Source: Streptomyces sp. NBC_01788
Lineage (GTDB): Bacteria > Actinomycetota > Actinomycetes > Streptomycetales > Streptomycetaceae
Direction: 5' to 3'
NCBI RefSeq assembly: GCF_035917575.1
Contig: NZ_CP109090.1
Location: 1-64,000 of the forward strand
DNA length: 64,000 nt
In this document: positions 17,939 to 24,549 of the stretch, one piece after another
Layout of the letters: every line of letters begins with the position of its first letter
How positions within the stretch are numbered: the first letter of the stretch is position 1
Position numbers and translations under genes: made by a program
Notes under the pieces: model-generated
The model's database searches: none
Told to the model about the DNA's origin: nothing
What the model saw: the letters and a program-made list of their open reading frames with translations, nothing else

Positions 17939-18201
17939 CTAATCATCACAGCATTCCGGCGTGCTTTCCCCGGTGCCGCCGGCGGTCGGGTCACATCCAG
18001 CGCGAGAGCGAGGTCGATCCGGCTGCGGGCGGCGTCCTGGAAGGCGCCGTAGTCGGCGGTGCGGTCGATGCGCGACAGAGCGGCTCAGCGGAGGGGGATG
18101 AAGGCTTACGGCGGCCGGGGCCCCAGGACAGCGGGCGGGTCTTGGCCTGTTCGATCGAGCCGATGGCTCTGCCTCATGAGACATAGCGAACTCTGGAGAA
18201 G

Positions 18202-18997
18202 GATGGCCACCGGACCGTGCTGTGGCGGACCGAGGACGACGTCCGGCTGCAGTCGCGTACCGGCCGCGACGTCACCGCACTGTGGATGGACCTGGCCGTG
18301 GCCGCCATGCGCTTGCTTCCCGGTGTGGTCCTGGACGGCGAGGCCGTGGTGTACGTCGCCGGCGCCGACGGCACTGCGCACATCAGCTTTGCCGCAGCGC
18401 AGTCCCGCGCGCTGTCCAGCCCCCGCCGGGCCCGGGAGCTCGCTGCCCGGCACCCGGCGACGTACGTGGCGTTCGACGCCCTGGCCCACCCTGCGGCGGG
18501 CGTTCCTGACCTGCGACCGCGTCCGTACTCGGAGCGCCGCCAGGTCCTCCTGGACGTGCTCGCCGGCGTCGGCCCGCCGATCGAGCCAGTGTGGTCGACG
18601 ACCGACCGCGCCGAGGCCCTGCTCTGGTACGAGTCGCTCGAAGGCACGGGTGTGGAGGGGGATCGTGGCGAAGCCGCTGAAATCGGCGTACGCGGCGACC
18701 AGGATCTGGGTGAAGGTGAGGCACGCGGACACGGTCGACGCCGCCGTGGTCGGCTTCACCGGCACGGCCCGGCATCCGAAGACGCTCGCCGTGCGGCTGC
18801 CCGACGGGCGGGTGGCGCTCTCGCAACGGCTGACCACGGCGCTCGCCTCCGTCGTCGGCCCGCGCCTGCTCCCCCAGGCCGGGCGGGCGTTCGCGAAGGA
18901 CGGCGACTCCTACACACCCGTCGCCGGTGATGTGGTGGTGGAGGTCGTGGCAGGTACGATCCGGCACGCGGTGGTCACCGTGGTGCGGCTTCGATGA
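18202..18997 (+). pseudogene. ATP-dependent DNA ligase, 3' part (copy 2, interrupted and frameshifted)
   Basis: This continues the gene begun at 12943: DGHRTVLWRTEDDVRLQSR completes motif I, then VVLDGEAVVY supplies an intact motif III. At about 18655, in a run of five G, the frame shifts; the homologous sequence continues as GIVAKPLKSAY (motif IV-like), IWVKVRHADTVDAAVVGFTG (motif V and OB-fold) up to TGA 18997. The C-terminus differs from copy 1 at 4125, so the two are related but distinct ligases. Both the insertion and the frameshift make it non-functional as written. Confidence 0.8.
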
Positions 18998-19218
18998 TGG
19001 GCTCGTTCGGCGCGGTCGGGCTGATCAATTGGCGCAGGTCCAAGTAGCAGCGCAGCCGTACGCCGGGCGTCGCGAGTCGTGTGCTCCGCTGTCGCCGTCG
19101 CCCACCGGTCGGCAAGCAGCTGCTGGAAGGCGAGCGCGGTCGCGTCATCGGCGGCCGCGACGTCGACGACGACCAGGCCGCCTGGCTCGCTCACATGGGC
19201 CTCGTTGATCGGGTCCAT
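18975..19218 (-). pseudogene. DUF6207 family protein, frameshifted
   Basis: From ATG 19218 the frame reads MDPINEAHVSEPGGLVVVD and LADRWATATAEHTTR, a good match to the Streptomyces-specific DUF6207 family. Near 19075 the homologous sequence moves to another frame, TPGVRLRCYLDLRQ, ending at TGA 18975. The gene converges on and overlaps the end of the ligase pseudogene. Function of the family is unknown. Its upstream leader (19220-19283) recurs at 21530-21593. Confidence 0.65.
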
Positions 19219-19219
19219 G

Positions 19220-19283
19220 TACGGCACTACGCCCCGGCGCCCGGGCGAAGTTCCGTTCGCGCGGTGTCTTCACCCGACCGAGT
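19220..19283. repeat. 64-bp direct repeat, left copy (DUF6207 leader)
   Basis: The outer blocks TACGGCACTACGCC (14 bases) and TGTCTTCACCCGACCGAGT (19 bases) are identical to those of the copy at 21530-21593, and the 31 bases between them have the same length and about half identity. On the minus strand it is the upstream leader of the DUF6207 pseudogene. Confidence 0.7.
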
Positions 19284-19435
19284 GGTCTGGGAGTAGCTGT
19301 AGGGGGAGGCATGCGCAGAAAACGGCCTGACCGTGCCCTGGTAGTTCACGCTCGTCCAGCTGGGCGCGGTGGTCGGCTGACGGGCTTCAGCCTGTCCGCG
19401 GGGCGCGAGTCCCCCGCGGAAGCGGCGGGGCGGAA

Positions 19436-20269
19436 TCAGATTTCGTCAAAGAGATACCGGCGCCCCGGAATGTCCCGGAAGGCGCCGTTCGCGAGAGTGA
19501 CACGCTCCGAGACTTCGCGAGCAGTGCGCTGAGCCTCCAGCTCCGCTTCGCTATGCGGGTGCGCGACCACGAACTCCGGGGCATCCGTCCAGGTCGCCGC
19601 GTTCAGCCACCGGACGTAGTTCGGCCTCAGGACCCGGTGGTCAAATCCGCCGGCCGGGCCTTCCCAGCCGACAGCGGCGACGCGCGTGTTCAACGGGATG
19701 TACAGCCCCCTACCTTGGCGATCATGCTGGCCGATGTAGGTCCAGCCGCGGTCGCTGATGGTGAACCGGGGCGCGTCCGGCGGACTGTGCAGGAAGCGCC
19801 AGCGCATGCTCGGCAGCAGGGTCTGCAGCCCGTTGCTCATGACCTCCAGCCGGGCCATCTGGAGGGCGTCGCCGGATGTAGCTGGCCAGCCTGCCTCGGC
19901 GAACCAGCGGTTGAGTGCACCGCCGAAGTCGGGGTGGCGTACGCCGACCATGGCGGCGTACACCAGGAAGGCCTGCTGGATCACCGGGTCGGTGCTGCCG
20001 GCCTCGAGTTCACCGACGACCTTCGGCAGGCGGGGCTCGATGATGTCCCATACGGCGTCGACGACGTCGGGATCCACGCCGGGCGCCGGATTCGTCAGCC
20101 GGTACATGCGCGAACGCCAGCCGATCGCATCGGCCTTCGTCGCCAGCACCGTCTTCGAGTTACGTCGCCGCCACCGCAGCTCTGCCTCGCGCAGCCGGTC
20201 ACTGCGCGCCACGCCGAACCCGCCCAGCAAGGTGGCGGGCAGGTAGTGCTGGCGGTCCCCGCTGCTCAC
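19436..20269 (-). CDS. DUF4238-like protein (second copy)
   Basis: 277 residues. The N-terminal RQHYLPATLLGGFG and the later RFTISDRGWTYIG correspond to the two signature blocks of DUF4238 (HHYVPxFYLRxF and FxxSDxP), in diverged form. Its ATG overlaps the stop of the upstream gene by four bases (ATGA). With that HEPN-motif gene it forms a two-gene unit analogous to the YaaC-like/DUF4238 pair at 9801-11835. Activity is unknown. Confidence 0.65.
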   Translation of the reverse strand: MSSGDRQHYLPATLLGGFGVARSDRLREAELRWRRRNSKTVLATKADAIGWRSRMYRLTNPAPGVDPDVVDAVWDIIEPRLPKVVGELEAGSTDPVIQQAFLVYAAMVGVRHPDFGGALNRWFAEAGWPATSGDALQMARLEVMSNGLQTLLPSMRWRFLHSPPDAPRFTISDRGWTYIGQHDRQGRGLYIPLNTRVAAVGWEGPAGGFDHRVLRPNYVRWLNAATWTDAPEFVVAHPHSEAELEAQRTAREVSERVTLANGAFRDIPGRRYLFDEI

Positions 20270-21387
20270 GGCACCTCCGGTACGACAGTGGCGCGCGCCG
20301 CCTGGATCTCCTCCTGGAGGCGGCCAAGGCTGTCCGCGGCGTGCGCGCGCACGCTGTCCCAGCCGACGGCGAAGTCCCGCACGGGGAAGGCCAGCCCCAG
20401 GTCATGGTGGGCTTGTATCAGAGCAGGATCCGGCTTGGGATGCACGAAGGAGTTGCGGACCATCCGGATCTGATCGAGCCGCCGCACCGCCGGATCGATG
20501 GCTGCTCGGTCGATCCCGGGCAGGCGGCGCATCAGGTAGTCACCGAGGCGCCCCAAGGCATGGGACGGACTCCTTCCCGGCACGCCCAGCTCGCGCAGGA
20601 TCTCGCTCAGGACGACGACGCCGGCCTGAAACTCGGCTTCCGTCGAAGCGGGCAGTGCCAGCAGGCTGGAGCGGTCCATCGGTGGCCGCGGCACCAGGCC
20701 CTTGCCCAGGACTAACTCGCAAGTGAGGTCAAGGAAGTTCAGCGTGCGCAGCAGAGCCCGAGGGTCGGTGTACGACAGCACGGATGGCGGGTCCGACGGT
20801 GTCAGCGCCGCAGTCACGGCGTTCAGGTAGGCATCGGTGGTGAAGAAGGTGGCCTCGGTCAGGTAGCCCAGCCGACCGGCTCCAGCCGACTCCTGGAAGC
20901 TGATTCCGGGCCACTCGGCCGCCGCGATCTGCGCAATGTGCTCCGCAGATCCTTCGCCTTGCCCCGAATCCTTGAGGAACTCACGCAGGTTCACCTCCAG
21001 GTCCGGGCGTTCGAAGGGGGAATCCAAGATCCGCTTCTGGGCGCTGGTCAACTGCCGCATGAACGCCAGCAGTGCCCGGCTGATCTGCGAGGCCATTGGA
21101 TCGTGCAGGAGGTGGTGCAGCGCCGCCAGGGTGATCCGGACGGGCCCGTCAGGGTCCGGCGTGACACCGCTGCTGATCCAGGTCACCGCCCGGTAGCCGG
21201 GATGCCGCAGCTGGGGGCCGGGTCCAGGGAAGCTGCGCAGGACCACCTCAGCCTGGTAGCCGTGCTGACGCATGAAGTACTCGATGTAGAAGTACTTGGG
21301 GAACTGACCCGCGTCGGAGAACCGGCTCCAGACGAGATCCACCAGCAAGCGCTGCGAGTCATCCAGCGGTTCCAGTAGCCCAGTCAC
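20266..21387 (-). CDS. HEPN-motif protein paired with a DUF4238 gene
   Basis: 373 residues from GTG 21387, chosen for GAGGGG upstream; the frame is open to 21528. Mostly helical, no P-loop. The C-terminal region contains RNSFVH (about residues 311-316), an RN...H sequence matching the Rx4-6H catalytic motif of HEPN ribonucleases, embedded in a helical domain as expected. The remainder is not recognised. The four-base overlap with the DUF4238 gene downstream points to a two-protein system. A HEPN RNase toxin or RNA-targeting effector is a reasonable inference. Confidence 0.55.
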   Translation of the reverse strand: MTGLLEPLDDSQRLLVDLVWSRFSDAGQFPKYFYIEYFMRQHGYQAEVVLRSFPGPGPQLRHPGYRAVTWISSGVTPDPDGPVRITLAALHHLLHDPMASQISRALLAFMRQLTSAQKRILDSPFERPDLEVNLREFLKDSGQGEGSAEHIAQIAAAEWPGISFQESAGAGRLGYLTEATFFTTDAYLNAVTAALTPSDPPSVLSYTDPRALLRTLNFLDLTCELVLGKGLVPRPPMDRSSLLALPASTEAEFQAGVVVLSEILRELGVPGRSPSHALGRLGDYLMRRLPGIDRAAIDPAVRRLDQIRMVRNSFVHPKPDPALIQAHHDLGLAFPVRDFAVGWDSVRAHAADSLGRLQEEIQAARATVVPEVP

Positions 21388-21529
21388 GTCATCGCCCCTC
21401 GCTCCGAGGCGTGATCCTACTGCCGCAGCCGTCAGGAGCACCTTGCTTATTGGGAGCATCGGTCTACGAGGGCGGCGCCCACGGCCGGGAGGGGGCGGAC
21501 CGCTCCACCTCGGAGGGCTGGCCGACAAC

Positions 21530-21593
21530 TACGGCACTACGCCGGGGCGCCCGGTGCGGGTTCCACCGCTGCCTTGTCTTCACCCGACCGAGT
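21530..21593. repeat. 64-bp direct repeat, right copy
   Basis: Second copy of the repeat at 19220-19283, with 49 of 64 positions identical by manual alignment. No DUF6207 coding sequence follows this copy. The two copies bracket the HEPN/DUF4238 gene pair. Confidence 0.7.
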
Positions 21594-21602
21594 AGCAGGC
21601 CG

Positions 21603-21875
21603 TCAGGGGCTGTCGCCGCCCCAGTCCCAGCGGGCCGGGTCGCCGGGGCGCGGGTCGTACAGCGCCCGGCCTCCGGGGCCGAACTGCCCGAGCTCGGTCT
21701 GGAGGGAGACACCGTCGCTGATCTCCTCCGGCCTCCAGCCGGTGATGTCGAGCAGCAGTCCGTCCAGCGGCCCGCCCACCAGTTCGGCGTAGCTCCGGCC
21801 CGGCTTCGGCCCCGGGTGATCGTGGTCAGCGCCGTAGATCCGGCCGCGCAGCAGCTGCTCATCGTCGCTGTCCAT
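21603..21875 (-). CDS. Small hypothetical protein (90 aa)
   Basis: From ATG 21875 the product reads MDSDDEQLLRGRIYGADHDH, then SYAELVGGPLDGLLLDITGW, and ends with a disordered PGDPARWDWGGDSP. The YxELVGGPLDG core is found in small actinobacterial proteins of unknown role. The frame is open far upstream, but that part is low-complexity arginine-rich shadow sequence. No clear operon partner. Confidence 0.5.
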   Translation of the reverse strand: MDSDDEQLLRGRIYGADHDHPGPKPGRSYAELVGGPLDGLLLDITGWRPEEISDGVSLQTELGQFGPGGRALYDPRPGDPARWDWGGDSP

Positions 21876-21963
21876 GGTCTCCAGCCTCGCAGCCAGCACC
21901 GACAACGGGGGCTTGCCCAGGGGGCCCTGGGCAAGCCCCCGCGCTACCGGGAGGCTGCCCGGG

Positions 21964-22560
21964 TCAGCTGCGCCAGCGTCCGAGCCAGCCGCCGGCCTTC
22001 GAGGCCTGCGCCGCCTCCTGCTCCTGGCGTTCCTGCTCCTGGCGCTCGCGCTCATCCTGTTCTGCCTGACGTCGGATCTCGATCGCCGTATCCTTGCACG
22101 CGTCGCACAGCTGCGGGTGGGTGTCGCGCGGGGCACCCCAGTGGTCGGGGTCGGAGTCCTTCCACCGTTCGTCAGTGAACTTCGCCCCGCAGTCGGCACA
22201 GACGGGACGGCGGGCTTCCCGCTCAGCGGCCTCCTGCTCAGCTCGGCGCCGCTGTTCGGCCTTGTGCGCCTCCTGTTCGGCTCTCCAGCGGGCCTCCCGC
22301 GCGGCTTCGGCCGCGACCCTGGCGGGCGTTACCGATCGCGTCCAGGAGCGGCTGGAACGACTCCCGGCCCCAGGGCCCGCGGCCGAAGCGCCAGAAGATC
22401 CGCCCGGCCGGGCCGTGCTCGCACAGCTCGGCCATGAGCCCGTCGGCGTCCGGGTGCCGGCCTTTTCCGAGCAGGGAACGCAACTGCGCGTCGGTCACCT
22501 CCGCACCGAGCGCGAGACCGAGCGCGGGCAAGCCCCGCCCCGCCCATCGCCCTGGCGGGA
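21964..22560 (-). pseudogene. Coiled-coil protein with two CxxC pairs, frameshifted
   Basis: The 3' part, read in one frame, is a long charged coiled coil (AAREARWRAEQEAHKAEQ), a zinc-ribbon-like section CADC then CDAC, a second coiled coil and the C-terminus GGWLGRWRS. The 5' part lies in another frame: GAEVTDAQLRSLLGKGRHPD and IFWRFGRGPWGRESFQPLL. It joins near 22320 at a single-base shift. The GRHPDAD segment resembles a stretch in some actinobacterial relaxases, but too little remains to claim that. The start is not defined. Confidence 0.5.
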
Positions 22561-22854
22561 CTCCAGCGTCCTGTTCGTTGTGCTGCCTCCCGACGGTCGC
22601 ACTCCGTGTCCTACAGGCGAGCAGCATGCTCGCCTTCAGGAGTGCGCGCCAGGACCCGCTGAACGACTTCACAGCCAGCCTCCCAAGGGAGCCGCGGGCC
22701 GTTCTGCCTGGGATGCGAAACGTCTTTTCCCTGGCAGCTACTGAGACGGAGCGCTTCAATTGCCGGGCTTCGCCACAACGACGCGCTCGGTAAGCGCCCT
22801 CAGGATCGGAACCCGTTTCTGCGGCATCTACCCTGTCCGGATAGGTGATCTGTT

Positions 22855-23763
22855 GTGAAGGGAACCGTGTTGATCCAGTATCCCGCGTTTCGGACGTGGC
22901 AGACGATGCAGAAGCGGTCAAACAACAGCATCGTGGCACTGGCTATCGGTGCCAGCCTCGCGGAGCAGGAGATGGCCAGGTCTGCGTACCCGGGCGACAC
23001 AGCGGGCGCAGTACTCGCCGGGGTGGCGCAGGCCAAGCGGCTGGACGTGACGGCGACAGACGCGAAACGGATCTTCAGGACGGCCACGGAAGACATGGCG
23101 TTCTTGGCCATACCGCAAGTCGTTGCCCTACACATCGAGTTGTGCGTCGGCACGGTGATCGAGTGCCAGCGTTTCCCGAGCCTCATCGGGCCACAGAAGC
23201 AGTCGCCTGAGTGGTGGGCTGTGCCGCTCTTGGCGAAGACGGTCAGGTTCGGAGAAACGGAGACGACCGCAGACCATCTCATGAAGTTCTGCGTAAAGCT
23301 GCGGAACACCATCATGCATGGTGCCGGCAAGGTCGACGACAAGTTGATCCAAGTATGGAGAGATCTTCCTCATGCGGCGAAGACTCGCTGGGAAGCGCTG
23401 GCCGGACGGCCCTTCACGTACGCGAGGATCGGTGCGCTGCCGGACCTCCGCTGGCCTGAGGTCATGGCCACGCTTGCGGTGACGAAGGAGTCGGCCGGCG
23501 AGATCAACGCACGGATCGGGCGGCTGCTCACGCGGGAGCAGTGGGCTCAAGTCATCGCCTTTGACTACCGGGACGGTTCGCGGCACGGACGGAGGCGCTT
23601 CAACAGCATGACGCCGGGTAGGACGGTGGTGGACGAGAACAGCAAACCCCGTCCGGGCCAGGAGCGTGCCCTGCAACGGCTGCTGGGGCACGCCACCACG
23701 TATTACCGCCCGTTGGGGATGACCCCCGACGAACTGCGTGCGGGCCGAGAGGCCATTCGTTAG
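22855..23763 (+). CDS. HEPN-motif protein, stand-alone
   Basis: 302 residues from GTG 22855 with AGGTGA 7 bases upstream. Helical throughout the first half. CVKLRNTIMHGAG at about residues 146-158 contains RNTIMH, an Rx4H HEPN catalytic motif in its usual helical setting. The C-terminal 140 residues are not recognised. Codon use is noticeably less GC-biased than in its neighbours, suggesting recent transfer. It has no obvious antitoxin partner. Its stop codon overlaps, on the other strand, a permuted tRNA-like sequence. An RNase role is inferred. Confidence 0.6.
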   Translation: MKGTVLIQYPAFRTWQTMQKRSNNSIVALAIGASLAEQEMARSAYPGDTAGAVLAGVAQAKRLDVTATDAKRIFRTATEDMAFLAIPQVVALHIELCVGTVIECQRFPSLIGPQKQSPEWWAVPLLAKTVRFGETETTADHLMKFCVKLRNTIMHGAGKVDDKLIQVWRDLPHAAKTRWEALAGRPFTYARIGALPDLRWPEVMATLAVTKESAGEINARIGRLLTREQWAQVIAFDYRDGSRHGRRRFNSMTPGRTVVDENSKPRPGQERALQRLLGHATTYYRPLGMTPDELRAGREAIR

Positions 23764-23838
23764 GAGCGGGCGCTCTGCCATTGAGCTACTGGTGGACCGA
23801 AAGTCCACGGACCGGGCTCGAACCGGTATCTCCCGCAC
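23757..23838 (-). ncRNA. tRNA-like sequence in circularly permuted order
   Basis: On the minus strand, 5' to 3', the order is: GCGGG (23836-23832), a T-arm ACCGG-TTCGAGC-CCGGT (23827-23811), GTGGAC (23808-23803), linker TTTCG, GTCCAC (23797-23792), TA, a D-arm GCTC-AATGGCA-GAGC (23786-23772), CCCGC (23770-23766), then CTCCTAA-like loop sequence ending near 23759. GTCCAC pairs with GTGGAC to make a 6-bp acceptor stem, and CCCGC pairs with GCGGG to make the anticodon stem. A cloverleaf therefore forms only if the halves are rejoined through the anticodon loop. The loop could carry anticodon CCU (Arg), but the phase is uncertain. It may be a permuted tRNA gene, a tRNA decoy, or a rearranged remnant. 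Confidence 0.5.
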
Positions 23839-23918
23839 AGTGACGACTCCGGTGATGAACCGGCCCATCCCGCAGATGATCGCCTCACACACACTTTACC
23901 GAGGAACGCCGTCAGCTC

Positions 23919-23946
23919 AAGCGCTCATTCGTCAAAACGAGCGCTC
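23919..23946. promoter_or_regulatory. AGCGCT dyad repeat downstream of tpg
   Basis: AGCGCTC (23920-23926) and GAGCGCT (23939-23945) face each other across 12 bases. It lies after the tpg stop codon on the minus strand, where it could act as a terminator or binding site. Confidence 0.35.
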
Positions 23947-23985
23947 GATCACAGCTGCAATGCCGGGGACGAGTTGTTGTCTCGA

Positions 23986-24543
23986 CTACAGCTCGATCTG
24001 GATGTGCTCCACATCGGTGAACTCCACGCCAAGGCCCGCGGCCCGCGTGTTGTTGGCGCGGAAGTACATCCGTGCGAGGCCGTCGGCCGCGATCTGCTGG
24101 AGCTGCTGCTCGGTGGCGCCCTGCTCGCGGGCGGTGAACAGGCGGTCCGCGAACTCCGGCGGCAGGGCCTGGGTGATGTCGCGGATGCGGGTGTCGTCGG
24201 TCGTGCCCGGCGCGGCGGTGAACCCGAACCGGGCGCGGGTGGAGACGACCAGGCCGGCCGTGGACGCGGCCCGCTTCTTCGCCTTCGCCCGGATCTGGGG
24301 CTGCCACCGTTTCTTGACCTCACGCTCTATGCGGTCACGCAGGTCGCGGCGGGGCCGCTTGAACTTGCCCGTGACGTACCGCTCCACGGTGCGCTGGGAG
24401 ATCCCCAGGGCCTCGGCGGCGGCCTTGGTGCCCTTGAGCTGCTTGACCAGGTATTTCATCTGCGCCTGGGCGCTCTGCGGGATGCGGCGGGTGAACGCCC
24501 CCTCCAGCGCGGCGTCCAGGCTGTCCCCGATCGAGTCGGCCAT
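23986..24543 (-). CDS. tpg: Telomere terminal protein Tpg
   Basis: 185 residues, the usual length for Tpg, the protein covalently attached to the 5' ends of Streptomyces linear DNA that primes end-patching. Landmarks are AFTRRIPQSAQAQMKYLVKQ, the helix-turn-helix LGISQRTVERYVTGKFKRP (about 46-64), KKRWQPQIRAKA, GLVVSTRARFGFTAAPGTTD, and the C-terminal VEFTDVEHIQIEL. These blocks appear in order and are unbroken. The start follows the tap stop by six bases with GGGGAG as ribosome-binding site, so the two are one operon. Its presence shows the replicon is linear and self-capping. Confidence 0.93.
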   Translation of the reverse strand: MADSIGDSLDAALEGAFTRRIPQSAQAQMKYLVKQLKGTKAAAEALGISQRTVERYVTGKFKRPRRDLRDRIEREVKKRWQPQIRAKAKKRAASTAGLVVSTRARFGFTAAPGTTDDTRIRDITQALPPEFADRLFTAREQGATEQQLQQIAADGLARMYFRANNTRAAGLGVEFTDVEHIQIEL

Positions 24544-24549
24544 CGTCGG

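Larger units (their letters stand above)
13031..18201. mobile_element. 5.2-kb insertion with 9-bp inverted ends, carrying a STAND-like gene
   Basis: The left end TTCTCCAGA (13032-13040) is the exact reverse complement of the right end TCTGGAGAA (18192-18200). The flanking target repeats as GATGG: 13027-13031 on the left and 18202-18206 on the right, so the duplication is 4 or 5 bases depending on which terminal G is counted. The interrupted reading frame, a DNA ligase, is restored if the segment is removed. Inside are a large NTPase gene, a small membrane protein gene and a later IS1380-family insertion. No transposase belonging to the outer element is visible, so it looks non-autonomous or decayed. 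Confidence 0.75.

Noticed and set aside
22617..22640. 8-bp stem AGGCGAGC/GCTCGCCT as a terminator
   Set aside because: It lies in a region without a defined gene end and has no T-run; not enough to call.
23757..23838. Ordinary tRNA gene on the minus strand
   Set aside because: Reading from either arm in normal order, the missing half is replaced by unrelated sequence; only the permuted order gives paired acceptor and anticodon stems.
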